From: Klebsiella quasivariicola
Lineage (GTDB): Bacteria; Pseudomonadota; Gammaproteobacteria; Enterobacterales; Enterobacteriaceae
Assembly: GCF_002269255.1 (NCBI RefSeq)
Contig: NZ_CP022823.1
Location: forward strand, 5,208,001-5,272,000
DNA: 64,000 bases
Direction: 5' to 3'
Within the stretch, counting starts at the first letter, position 1; the number at the start of each line of letters is the position of its first letter. The translations under genes were made by a program, and so were the position numbers. The notes under the pieces are model-generated. The model searched no databases. It was not told where the DNA came from and worked only from the letters and a program-made list of their open reading frames with translations. This document shows, one piece after another, positions 36,635-44,782 of this stretch.

Positions 36635-36728
36635 AACTGCTGGTCGCACCTGCCCGTTCCGGGCTGGTCGCATCTGTTACTCCATCCGTCGTCTGACAAG
36701 CCATCTCCTTTTTTAACTGGAATGCGCT

Positions 36729-38624
36729 ATGTCTACTACCAAACTCACCCGTCGGGAACAACGCGAGCACGCGCAGCGATTCATTGATACGCTGGCAGGT
36801 ACCGCTTTTCCCAATTCGCGCCGCATCTACATTCAAGGCTCACAGGCTGATATCCGCGTCCCGATGCGTGAAATCCAGCTCAGCCCGACGCTCATCGGCG
36901 GCGATAAAGATAATCCCCGGTACGAAGCCAATGAACCGATACCGGTGTACGACACCTCCGGCCCTTATGGCGACCCGGAGATCAACATTGATGTCCGCCA
37001 GGGACTGGCAAAACTACGCCAACCGTGGATCGACGCGCGTAACGACTGCGCGCCGCTCAGCGAACGCAGCTCGGCCTATACCAAAGCGCGGCTGGCCGAC
37101 GATGGCCTTGATGAACTGCGCTTCGGCGGCCTGCTGACGCCTAAACGCGCCGTCGCTGGCAAATGCGTGACGCAACTACACTATGCCCGCCAGGGGATCG
37201 TCACCCCGGAGATGGAATTCATCGCCATTCGCGAAAACATGGGCCGCGAGCGTATCCGCAGCGAGGTGCTGCGCCAGCAGCATGCCGGAGAAAGCTTTGG
37301 CGCCCGCCTGCCGGACAACATTACCGCCGAGTTCGTCCGCGATGAAGTCGCTGCCGGGCGAGCCATCATCCCGGCCAATATCAACCACCCGGAATCCGAG
37401 CCGATGATTATCGGTCGCAACTTCCTGGTGAAAGTGAATGCCAATATCGGCAACTCGGCGGTGACCTCTTCCATCGAAGAAGAGGTCGAGAAGCTGGTCT
37501 GGTCAACCCGCTGGGGCGCCGACACGGTAATGGACCTCTCCACCGGCCGCTATATCCACGAGACCCGCGAATGGATCCTGCGCAACAGCCCGGTGCCGAT
37601 TGGTACCGTCCCGATTTACCAGGCGCTGGAGAAGGTCAACGGCATTGCCGAGAACCTGACCTGGGAAGCCTTCCGCGATACCCTGCTGGAACAGGCCGAA
37701 CAGGGCGTCGACTACTTCACGATTCATGCCGGGGTGCTGCTGCGTTACGTGCCGATGACCGCGAAGCGGCTGACCGGGATCGTCTCGCGCGGCGGTTCCA
37801 TCATGGCCAAGTGGTGCCTGTCGCATCATCAGGAAAACTTCCTCTACCAGCACTTCCGCGAAATCTGTGAAATCTGCGCCGCCTATGACGTGTCGCTGTC
37901 CCTCGGCGATGGCCTGCGCCCCGGCTCGATTCAGGATGCCAACGACGAGGCGCAGTTCGCCGAGCTGCATACCCTCGGCGAACTGACGAAAATCGCCTGG
38001 GAATATGACGTGCAGGTGATGATTGAAGGCCCCGGCCACGTGCCAATGCAGATGATCCGCCGCAATATGACCGAAGAGCTGGAGCACTGCCACGAAGCGC
38101 CGTTCTACACTTTAGGCCCGCTCACTACTGATATCGCGCCGGGCTACGACCATTTCACCTCCGGTATCGGCGCGGCAATGATTGGCTGGTTTGGCTGCGC
38201 CATGCTGTGCTACGTCACGCCAAAAGAGCATCTCGGCCTGCCCAACAAAGAGGATGTCAAACAGGGGCTGATTACCTACAAAATCGCCGCCCACGCCGCC
38301 GACCTCGCGAAAGGCCACCCCGGGGCGCAGATCCGCGACAACGCGATGTCAAAAGCGCGTTTTGAATTCCGCTGGGAAGACCAGTTTAACCTCGCGCTCG
38401 ACCCCTTCACCGCGCGGGCCTATCACGATGAAACCCTGCCGCAGGAGTCCGGCAAAGTCGCCCACTTCTGCTCCATGTGCGGGCCGAAATTCTGTTCGAT
38501 GAAAATCACTCAGGAGGTCCGCGACTACGCCGCGAAGCAAAGTATCGAAGCCGGCATGGCCGATATGTCGAATAACTTCCGCGCCCGCGGCGGCGAAATC
38601 TACCTGAAACAGGAGGAAGCCTGA
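36729..38624 (+). CDS. thiC: Phosphomethylpyrimidine synthase ThiC
   Basis: This 631-residue radical SAM enzyme converts aminoimidazole ribotide to HMP phosphate, the pyrimidine half of thiamine. Its 4Fe-4S cluster is carried by the C-terminal CX2CX4C (C581, C584, C589 in CSMCGPKFCSM). Core segments RGGSIMAKWCLSHHQENFLY and EGPGHVPMQMI are present. The start MSTTKLTRREQREHAQ is standard. It is first of the thi operon, under the TPP riboswitch. Its TGA overlaps the thiE ATG by one base. Confidence 0.97.
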   Translation: MSTTKLTRREQREHAQRFIDTLAGTAFPNSRRIYIQGSQADIRVPMREIQLSPTLIGGDKDNPRYEANEPIPVYDTSGPYGDPEINIDVRQGLAKLRQPWIDARNDCAPLSERSSAYTKARLADDGLDELRFGGLLTPKRAVAGKCVTQLHYARQGIVTPEMEFIAIRENMGRERIRSEVLRQQHAGESFGARLPDNITAEFVRDEVAAGRAIIPANINHPESEPMIIGRNFLVKVNANIGNSAVTSSIEEEVEKLVWSTRWGADTVMDLSTGRYIHETREWILRNSPVPIGTVPIYQALEKVNGIAENLTWEAFRDTLLEQAEQGVDYFTIHAGVLLRYVPMTAKRLTGIVSRGGSIMAKWCLSHHQENFLYQHFREICEICAAYDVSLSLGDGLRPGSIQDANDEAQFAELHTLGELTKIAWEYDVQVMIEGPGHVPMQMIRRNMTEELEHCHEAPFYTLGPLTTDIAPGYDHFTSGIGAAMIGWFGCAMLCYVTPKEHLGLPNKEDVKQGLITYKIAAHAADLAKGHPGAQIRDNAMSKARFEFRWEDQFNLALDPFTARAYHDETLPQESGKVAHFCSMCGPKFCSMKITQEVRDYAAKQSIEAGMADMSNNFRARGGEIYLKQEEA

Positions 38625-39259
38625 TGTATCAACCTGATTTTCCACCCGTCCCGTTTCGTCTCGGACTCTACCCGGTGGTGGACAGCGTGGCGTGGATTGA
38701 ACGCCTGCTTGAAGCTGGGGTACGTACCCTTCAGTTACGCATCAAAGACCGGCGCGACAGCGAAGTGGAGGATGACGTCATCGCCGCCATCGCCCTTGGT
38801 CGCCGCTATCACGCCCGACTGTTCATTAACGATTACTGGCAGCTGGCGATTAAGCACCAGGCCTATGGCGTGCATCTCGGACAAGAAGATCTGGAAACCA
38901 CCGACCTGAGCGCCATCCGCCAGGCCGGGCTGCGTCTTGGCGTCTCTACTCACGACGATATGGAGATTGATGTCGCCCTGGCGGCACGCCCCTCTTACAT
39001 CGCCCTGGGTCACGTCTTCCCGACGCAAACTAAACAGATGCCTTCGGCGCCGCAGGGCCTCGAACAGCTTGCCGGGCATATTCAGCGTCTGGCCGATTAT
39101 CCGACGGTAGCGATAGGCGGCATCAGTCTGGAAAAAGCGCCGGGCGTACTGGCGACCGGCGTCGGCAGCATCGCCGTAGTCAGCGCTATTACCCAGGCGG
39201 CGGACTGGCGGGCAGCGACCGACCAGCTGCTGGCACTGGCGGGAGCGGGCGATGAATGA
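38624..39259 (+). CDS. thiE: Thiamine-phosphate synthase ThiE
   Basis: This 211-residue TIM-barrel enzyme joins HMP-PP and the thiazole phosphate carboxylate into thiamine phosphate. Motifs are TLQLRIKDR near 36-44, LFINDYWQLAI near 66-76, GVHLGQEDL near 84-92, GVSTHDD near 109 and the phosphate-binding VAIGGIS near 166-172. It overlaps thiC by one base and thiF by eight, so the operon is tightly coupled. No unusual residue was noticed. Confidence 0.96.
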   Translation: MYQPDFPPVPFRLGLYPVVDSVAWIERLLEAGVRTLQLRIKDRRDSEVEDDVIAAIALGRRYHARLFINDYWQLAIKHQAYGVHLGQEDLETTDLSAIRQAGLRLGVSTHDDMEIDVALAARPSYIALGHVFPTQTKQMPSAPQGLEQLAGHIQRLADYPTVAIGGISLEKAPGVLATGVGSIAVVSAITQAADWRAATDQLLALAGAGDE

Positions 39260-40007
39260 TCATGACTTTATGCGCTATAGCCGCCAGCTGCTGCTGGAAG
39301 ATATCGCCATCGAGGGGCAGCAGAAACTGTTAGCCAGCCGGGCGCTGATTATCGGCCTTGGCGGGCTGGGATCTCCGGCGGCGCTCTATCTTGCCGGGGC
39401 TGGCGTCGGGACGCTGATCCTGGCCGATGACGACGCCGTACATCTCAGCAACCTGCAGCGGCAAATCCTGTTCACCAGCGAGGATATCGACCAGCCAAAA
39501 GCCGCGGCGGCACAGACCCGGCTTAGCCAGCTAAACCCCCAGATCAAACTGGTTGCGCTGCAGCAGCGTCTGAGCGGTGAGGCGCTGCGCGCTGAGGTGG
39601 CAAAAGCGGACGTGGTGCTGGACTGCACCGATAACATGGTGACCCGCCAGGCGATCAACGCTGCCTGCGTGGCCCTCGATACCCCGTTAGTCACCGCCAG
39701 CGCCGTCGGCTTCGGCGGTCAGCTGATGGTGCTCACCCCGCCCTGGACGCAGGGCTGCTATCGCTGCCTGTGGCCGGATAGCGACGAACCGCAGCGTAAC
39801 TGCCGCACCGCGGGGGTCGTCGGTCCGGTGGTCGGCATGATGGGCACGTTGCAGGCGCTGGAGGCCATAAAGCTCCTTATCGGCATGGCGACGCCGCGCA
39901 ACACGCTACGGCTGTTTGACGCCCGCACCAGCAACTGGCGCAACCTTGCGCTGCAAAAAGTGCAGAACTGCCCGGTATGCGGAGGGCAACATGCAGATTT
40001 GGTTTAA
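39252..40007 (+). CDS. thiF: ThiS adenylyltransferase ThiF
   Basis: This 251-residue E1-like enzyme adenylates the C-terminal Gly of ThiS as the first step of thiazole sulfur transfer. The ATP-binding GLGGLGSPAALYLAGAGVG is near residues 36-54, DDAVHLSNLQRQ near 64-75, and DCTDNM near 125-130. The zinc site is formed by CYRCLWP near 169 and CPVCGG at the C terminus. The catalytic Cys of the family lies in RNCRTAGVVGP. It overlaps thiE by 8 bases and thiS by 17. Confidence 0.96.
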   Translation: MNDHDFMRYSRQLLLEDIAIEGQQKLLASRALIIGLGGLGSPAALYLAGAGVGTLILADDDAVHLSNLQRQILFTSEDIDQPKAAAAQTRLSQLNPQIKLVALQQRLSGEALRAEVAKADVVLDCTDNMVTRQAINAACVALDTPLVTASAVGFGGQLMVLTPPWTQGCYRCLWPDSDEPQRNCRTAGVVGPVVGMMGTLQALEAIKLLIGMATPRNTLRLFDARTSNWRNLALQKVQNCPVCGGQHADLV

Positions 40008-40191
40008 CGACGAGCCGCTGGCATGTGCGGACAACCTCAGCGTCAGCGCCCTGCTGACCCAGCTCGAACAGCTGCAGCCGGGCGTTGCGCTGGCGCTCAA
40101 TCAACACATCCTGCCGCGCGAACGGTGGGAAGATCATCTCTTGCAGGAAGGCGATCGAGTCCTGCTTTTTCAGGTTATCGCTGGAGGCTGA
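39991..40191 (+). CDS. thiS: Sulfur carrier protein ThiS
   Basis: This 66-residue beta-grasp protein ends in the required Gly-Gly (FQVIAGG), which is adenylated by ThiF and then thiocarboxylated to donate sulfur to ThiG. The open frame begins at 39916, but ATG 39991 (MQIWFNDEPLACAD), with GGAGGG 4 bases upstream, gives the family length. The first 17 bases overlap thiF. thiG begins one base after the stop. Confidence 0.94.
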   Translation: MQIWFNDEPLACADNLSVSALLTQLEQLQPGVALALNQHILPRERWEDHLLQEGDRVLLFQVIAGG

Positions 40192-40192
40192 C

Positions 40193-40963
40193 ATGTTACG
40201 TATTGCAGACAAAACATTTGAATCCCATCTTTTTACCGGTACCGGTAAATTCGCCGCCCCAGAGGTGATGGTCGAAGCGATTCGTGCCTCGGGCAGCCAG
40301 CTGGTAACCCTGGCAATGAAGCGCGTCGATTTACGCCAGCACAATGACGCCATCCTCGCCCCGCTGCTGGCGGCGGGGGTCAGCCTGTTGCCGAATACCT
40401 CAGGCGCCAAGACGGCGGAAGAAGCGGTGTTTGCCGCCCGCCTGGCGCGGGAAGCCTTAGGCACCCACTGGCTGAAACTGGAGATCCACCCGGACGCCCG
40501 CTGGCTGCTGCCCGACCCGATTGAAACCCTGAAGGCGGCGGAGCTGCTGGTGCGCGAAGGGTTCGTGGTGCTGCCCTACTGCGGTGCCGACCCGGTGCTG
40601 TGTAAACGACTGGAAGAGGTGGGCTGCGCAGCGGTGATGCCGCTGGGCGCGCCGATCGGCTCCAATCAGGGGCTGGAAACCAAAGCCATGCTGGAGATCA
40701 TTATCGAGCAGGCGACGGTCCCGGTGGTGGTCGACGCCGGGATCGGCGTCCCGAGCCATGCGGCGCAGGCGCTGGAGATGGGCGCGGATGCGGTACTGGT
40801 CAATACCGCTATTGCCGTCGCCGACGATCCTGTCGCCATGGCTCGCGCCTTCCGCATGGCGGTCGAGGCAGGCTTGCTGGCCCATCAGGCCGGACCGGGG
40901 GCGCGCAGCGCGCAGGCCCAGGCCACCAGCCCGCTCACCGGATTCCTGGAGGCGCTGGCATGA
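40193..40963 (+). CDS. thiG: Thiazole synthase ThiG
   Basis: This 256-residue TIM-barrel enzyme builds the thiazole phosphate from 1-deoxy-D-xylulose 5-phosphate, dehydroglycine from ThiH and ThiS thiocarboxylate. The Schiff-base lysine is Lys95 in HWLKLEIHPD. Phosphate-binding loops are PLGAPIGSNQGL near 149-160 and ADAVLVNTAIA near 198-208. ATG 40193 is chosen over the upstream frame (40085) because GGAGG precedes it and the length fits. It overlaps thiH by four bases (ATGA). Confidence 0.96.
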   Translation: MLRIADKTFESHLFTGTGKFAAPEVMVEAIRASGSQLVTLAMKRVDLRQHNDAILAPLLAAGVSLLPNTSGAKTAEEAVFAARLAREALGTHWLKLEIHPDARWLLPDPIETLKAAELLVREGFVVLPYCGADPVLCKRLEEVGCAAVMPLGAPIGSNQGLETKAMLEIIIEQATVPVVVDAGIGVPSHAAQALEMGADAVLVNTAIAVADDPVAMARAFRMAVEAGLLAHQAGPGARSAQAQATSPLTGFLEALA

Positions 40964-42093
40964 AAACCTTTAGCGATCGCTGGCGGCAGCTGGAGTGGGA
41001 CGACATCCGCCTGCGCATCAACAGCAAAACCGCCGCCGATGTCGAACGGGCGCTGGCGGCAAAACAGCTGACCCGCGATGACATGATGGCCCTGCTTTCG
41101 CCGGCGGCGGCTAACTATCTTGAACCGCTGGCCCAGCGCGCGCAGCGGCTTACCCGCCAGCGCTTCGGCAATACCGTCAGCTTCTACGTGCCGCTGTATC
41201 TCTCCAACCTGTGCGCCAATGATTGCACCTACTGCGGCTTCTCAATGAGCAACCGCATTAAGCGCAAGACGCTGGATGCCGCCGAGATTGCCCGCGAGTG
41301 CGCCGCGATCCGCGACCTCGGCTTTGAGCATCTGCTCCTGGTGACCGGCGAGCATCAGGGCAAGGTGGGAATGGATTATTTCCGCCAGCACCTGCCAGCT
41401 ATCCGCCGCCAGTTTGCCTCGCTGCATATGGAGGTGCAGCCGCTGGCGACCGAAGAGTATGCCGAGCTGAAAACCCTGGGGCTCGACGGGGTGATGGTCT
41501 ATCAGGAGACCTATCATGAAAGCATGTACGCCCAGCACCATCTGAAAGGGAAAAAGCAGGATTTCTTCTGGCGACTGGATACGCCGGATCGCTTAGGCGC
41601 GGCGGGGATCGATAAGATCGGTCTTGGCGCGCTCATCGGCCTTTCCGACAGCTGGCGGGTGGACTGCTTTATGGTCGCTGAACACCTGCTGTGGCTGCAG
41701 CAACGCTACTGGCGCAGCCGCTATTCGGTCTCCTTCCCGCGCCTGCGTCCCTGCGCTGGCGGCATTGAACCGGCCTCGCTGATGGATGAGCGCCAGCTGG
41801 TGCAGACCATCTGCGCCTTCCGCCTGCTGGCGCCGGAGGTTGAGCTGTCGCTCTCGACCCGCGAATCACCCTGGTTCCGCGACCGGGTTATCCCGCTAGC
41901 GATTAACAACGTCAGCGCCTTCTCTAAAACCCAGCCTGGCGGCTACGCCGACGATCATCCGGAGCTGGAGCAATTTGCCCCGCACGACGATCGCCGCCCT
42001 GAAGAGGTCGCCAGCGCGCTGGCCGCTCGCGGTCTGCAGCCGGTATGGAAAGACTGGGATAGCTGGCTGGGACGCGCTTCGCAAACCTCATGA
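40960..42093 (+). CDS. thiH: Tyrosine lyase ThiH (dehydroglycine synthase)
   Basis: This 377-residue radical SAM enzyme cleaves tyrosine to dehydroglycine and p-cresol, feeding ThiG. The cluster motif CX3CX2C is at C85, C89 and C92 (CANDCTYCGFS). LLVTGEHQ and EVQPLATEEYAEL follow. Because it uses tyrosine rather than glycine oxidase (ThiO), this is the anaerobe-compatible pathway of enterobacteria. It is last gene of the thi operon. In E. coli K-12 rpoC lies a short distance beyond; here an extra block intervenes. Confidence 0.96.
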   Translation: MKTFSDRWRQLEWDDIRLRINSKTAADVERALAAKQLTRDDMMALLSPAAANYLEPLAQRAQRLTRQRFGNTVSFYVPLYLSNLCANDCTYCGFSMSNRIKRKTLDAAEIARECAAIRDLGFEHLLLVTGEHQGKVGMDYFRQHLPAIRRQFASLHMEVQPLATEEYAELKTLGLDGVMVYQETYHESMYAQHHLKGKKQDFFWRLDTPDRLGAAGIDKIGLGALIGLSDSWRVDCFMVAEHLLWLQQRYWRSRYSVSFPRLRPCAGGIEPASLMDERQLVQTICAFRLLAPEVELSLSTRESPWFRDRVIPLAINNVSAFSKTQPGGYADDHPELEQFAPHDDRRPEEVASALAARGLQPVWKDWDSWLGRASQTS

Positions 42094-42181
42094 TGCACAG
42101 TGTAAGCGCCTGATAATTTTGCGTGCCTGCACGAGAGATGAAAAACCGAGGCTGGTCCGCCCAGCGCCGTTTTTCTATTCT

Positions 42182-42212
42182 GCCCGGGTCAGCAGCGGAC
42201 GCTGACCAGGGC
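42182..42212 (+). terminator. Possible thi operon 3' hairpin; non-coding 42094-42408
   Basis: GCCCGGGTCAGC (42182-42193) pairs with GCTGACCAGGGC (42201-42212), one mismatch, 7-base loop, followed by GAACCTTTTCTTCC. It is a plausible terminator for thiCEFSGH. The rest of 42213-42408 is a leader for the diguanylate cyclase, with an A-rich run near 42274; I see no gene in it. Confidence 0.5.
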
Positions 42213-42408
42213 GAACCTTTTCTTCCTCATTTTCGCCCTGCCTCTCCGCGCTGCACGGGCTCAATTCATCATCAAAAAATATAAATCACGATAGATGAAA
42301 GTCTCAGAGTTATAATTAAGCGATAGTTAACTGATTCGATCGGCAGGCGTCGCAGACGCAACCTGCGTTCGGACCCTTGGTTTATACATCCGGGACGATT
42401 AACGATTC

Positions 42409-43941
42409 ATGGCGCTACACAACAGAAAGCTCTCTTTTACGACACCGATCGTCGTAGGGTTTGCCGGAATTTTGCTCAGTTTTATGATGATTGCTGTTTT
42501 TGTCACCCTGGCGCAGCGGAAAGATTTTCTCGAAGATTATCACGATATTAACCGCAACTTTACCCATAACCTGGCGATCAACTATACGGAAACCCTGCTG
42601 CGGGAAAACGATTTTATTCTCGGGCGCGCGGCCATCTTCTTTGCCCGCAATGACGAACTGAATCGCGCGGTAAACGTGGAGCCGGAGAAAGGGTTAACCA
42701 CGCTGATGCAGTTACAGAACATGATGCCAAGCGTCTCTTCCATTTCACTGGCGGATACCGAGGGCCACTATCTGCGCGCCCCGGAGGTGCTGGAAAATGA
42801 AGACAGCCGGGCTTTCGATCCCAAAACGCGGCCCTGGTTTATCAAACAGGCGGAAGCCAGCACCTTCAGCCATTACACCAGCCCGTATATGGACTATTTC
42901 ACCCACCATCCGACGATTACCATTTTCAAACCTGTCATCACCCCAGAGGGGAAACTCAAGGGAAGTCTGGCGTTTCATCTCGATCTCACCTCCATGGGTT
43001 TCGCGCTACGGCAGATGGTGGCGCCCGTGCAGGGGGAATTTTTTGTGGTGCAGCGGGATGGCAAAGTGGTCCTGCACTCCGACCCGGGGGCGCTGTTTAA
43101 ACCCTTCGTCAGCGACGAGCTGATGGATAAAATGACCAGCGGCGAGGGGCAGCTTTACGATACTAAAAGCGACACCTGGTATTACTACTACTCTTTTACC
43201 AATCCCGACTGGTTCGTGATTTTCCGTGTCGATAATACAACCCTGGTCAATCTGACGCGCCATGAGACCAATTTAGTGATCGGCGGTTTCACCCTCGCAG
43301 CGATCATCATCATCCTGTTCGGCCTTTATCTGCGTCATGCCTCCCGTACCGTGCTGATGAATATCATCAATGCGATTAAAACGGGCGATGTCAAACGCGC
43401 CCCGCGCCTTGAGGCGATGCTGAGTAAAGCGATTGAAACCAATAAACAGCGTGAACTGACCTACGTCCGTCAGGCGACTATCGACGCCCTTACCGGCTGT
43501 AAAAACCGCCGCGCCTTCGACAGCGATATCGCGGCGTTGATGAACGATCACCAGCCGTTTGCTCTCGCGCTGGTCGATATCGATAACTTTAAATCGATCA
43601 ACGATACCTGGGGGCACCTGAACGGCGATATCGTCCTGCGCAACGTCGCCCGCGAAGGGCTGCAGGTTCTCCAGCCGCTGGAAATATCCCTTTATCGCTA
43701 CGGCGGTGAAGAGTTCGCCGTGGTCTTTCCTGCCGAACATATCGATAACGCTCGTACGCTGCTGGAAACGTGGCGGGTCAACGTCGAGCGGCGCACCTGG
43801 CGCGAAGATGGCCTGACGGTCACCTTTAGCGCCGGACTGGGGGAATGGAATATGGAGCCGCTGGATAAACTGGTGGTGAGCGTCGATGAGGCACTTTACA
43901 AAGCCAAGCAACAAGGTAAAAACCGCATCCTCCGCGCGTGA
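42409..43941 (+). CDS. Membrane diguanylate cyclase with extracytoplasmic Cache-type sensor
   Basis: This 510-residue protein has TM helix 1 near 15-38 and an extracytoplasmic sensor of about 250 residues that looks like a double-Cache fold (ISLADTEGHYLRAPE, FDPKTRPWFIKQAE, YMDYFTHHPTITIFKPV). TM helix 2 is near 287-309, a linker follows, and the GGDEF domain runs from about 350. The active site is GGEEF at 432-436, an accepted active variant; DIDNFKSINDTWGH is the substrate/metal motif. No RxxD inhibitory site precedes it, so product inhibition may be absent. It should make c-di-GMP in response to a periplasmic ligand. No symbol is assigned. Confidence 0.9.
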   Translation: MALHNRKLSFTTPIVVGFAGILLSFMMIAVFVTLAQRKDFLEDYHDINRNFTHNLAINYTETLLRENDFILGRAAIFFARNDELNRAVNVEPEKGLTTLMQLQNMMPSVSSISLADTEGHYLRAPEVLENEDSRAFDPKTRPWFIKQAEASTFSHYTSPYMDYFTHHPTITIFKPVITPEGKLKGSLAFHLDLTSMGFALRQMVAPVQGEFFVVQRDGKVVLHSDPGALFKPFVSDELMDKMTSGEGQLYDTKSDTWYYYYSFTNPDWFVIFRVDNTTLVNLTRHETNLVIGGFTLAAIIIILFGLYLRHASRTVLMNIINAIKTGDVKRAPRLEAMLSKAIETNKQRELTYVRQATIDALTGCKNRRAFDSDIAALMNDHQPFALALVDIDNFKSINDTWGHLNGDIVLRNVAREGLQVLQPLEISLYRYGGEEFAVVFPAEHIDNARTLLETWRVNVERRTWREDGLTVTFSAGLGEWNMEPLDKLVVSVDEALYKAKQQGKNRILRA

Positions 43942-43958
43942 GACAACAGGACGCGGCC

Positions 43959-43985
43959 GCCCACTTCGGTGGGCTTTTTTATTTT
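43959..43985 (+). terminator. Terminator of the diguanylate cyclase gene
   Basis: GCCCAC TTCG GTGGGC (43959-43974) is followed by TTTTTTATTTT: a 6-bp stem with UUCG loop and a long U tract, 17 bases after the stop. Confidence 0.92.
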
Positions 43986-43997
43986 TATCGGCAAAAA

Positions 43998-44011
43998 TGA
44001 AACCGGTTTCA
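43998..44011. promoter_or_regulatory. LacI/GalR-type operator upstream of the PTS genes
   Basis: TGAAACCGGTTTCA is a perfect 14-bp palindrome with the central CG typical of LacI-family operators. It is flanked by A and T tracts. No LacI-family gene lies in this window, so the regulator would be encoded elsewhere. Confidence 0.72.
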
Positions 44012-44018
44012 ATTTTTG

Positions 44019-44034
44019 TGTGATGACTTACACA
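44019..44034. promoter_or_regulatory. Candidate CRP site upstream of the PTS genes
   Basis: TGTGATGACTTACACA matches TGTGA-N6-TCACA at 9 of 10 positions and lies within a longer TTGTGTG/ACACACAA dyad. Combined with the adjacent LacI-type operator it suggests classic catabolite and substrate control. Confidence 0.65.
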
Positions 44035-44112
44035 CAATCATGGTAAAGCGGTTGTCGCATCGCCAGGGCCGCGATAAAGATAAGACATCACGGAACACAA
44101 GGGCCACTGACT

Positions 44113-44418
44113 ATGAAGAATATCGTTTTGTGCTGTGCCGCCGGTATGTCTACCAGCATGCTGGTTCAGCGTATGCAAGATGCCGCGCAGAAGAAAGGTG
44201 TTGAAGTCTCAATCAAGGCCGTACCGGTCGCCGAGTTTAAAGATAATCTGGCCGCCGCCGACATTATTCTGCTCGGCCCGCAGGTGAAATATGAGCAGGC
44301 GAAGCTGCAGGCGCTGGCCGATCCGTTCGGCAAGAAGGTCGCGGTAATCGATATGATGGACTACGGCATGATGAAAGGTGATGCCGTCCTGGATAAAGCC
44401 CTTAAGATGCTGGAGTAA
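44113..44418 (+). CDS. PTS lactose/cellobiose-family IIB component
   Basis: This 101-residue domain of the CelA/ChbB type has the phospho-cysteine in CCAAGMST (Cys8, in the CxxGMST motif). ADIILLGPQVKYE (about 49-61) is the family signature. It receives phosphate from the IIA encoded next (44422) and would pass it to a beta-glucoside- or oligosaccharide-type sugar on a IIC. No IIC gene is present here or next to it. The substrate cannot be named from sequence. Only three bases separate the two genes. Confidence 0.9.
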   Translation: MKNIVLCCAAGMSTSMLVQRMQDAAQKKGVEVSIKAVPVAEFKDNLAAADIILLGPQVKYEQAKLQALADPFGKKVAVIDMMDYGMMKGDAVLDKALKMLE

Positions 44419-44421
44419 GCG

Positions 44422-44739
44422 ATGGAAGATTTAGAAACGATCATCATGGAGCTGTTGGTCAATGCCGGTTCCGCACGCAGCGCGGCGCTCACCGCACTCC
44501 AGCTGGCGCGCAAAGGTGATTTTGCCGCAGCCGAACAGGCCATGGCCGAGTCGCATGAGTTCGTCAAACATGCGCATAAAATCCAGACCCAGCTTATCGG
44601 CCTGGATGAAGGCAGCGGTAAGTTACCGGTCAACCTGATCACCGTGCATTCTCAGGACCACCTGATGAACGCGATGGTCATCCAGGATCTGGCGACCGAT
44701 ATGATCGAGCTCTATCGTCGTCTGCCCCTCGCGCAATAA
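44422..44739 (+). CDS. PTS lactose/cellobiose-family IIA component
   Basis: This 105-residue all-helical IIA protein normally forms a trimer. The phospho-His is His76 in ITVHSQDHLM; Asp79 is the conserved metal-binding partner. MELLVNAGSARSAALTAL is the usual first helix. With the IIB just upstream it forms a phosphorelay pair behind a LacI-type operator and CRP site. It is followed by dcuB on the opposite strand, so the transcript holds only IIB and IIA; I see no intrinsic terminator in the 43-base gap. Confidence 0.9.
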   Translation: MEDLETIIMELLVNAGSARSAALTALQLARKGDFAAAEQAMAESHEFVKHAHKIQTQLIGLDEGSGKLPVNLITVHSQDHLMNAMVIQDLATDMIELYRRLPLAQ

Positions 44740-44782
44740 TCTCGCGGATTTAACGGGCGTCGCTGCCGGCGCCCGTCCTCTC

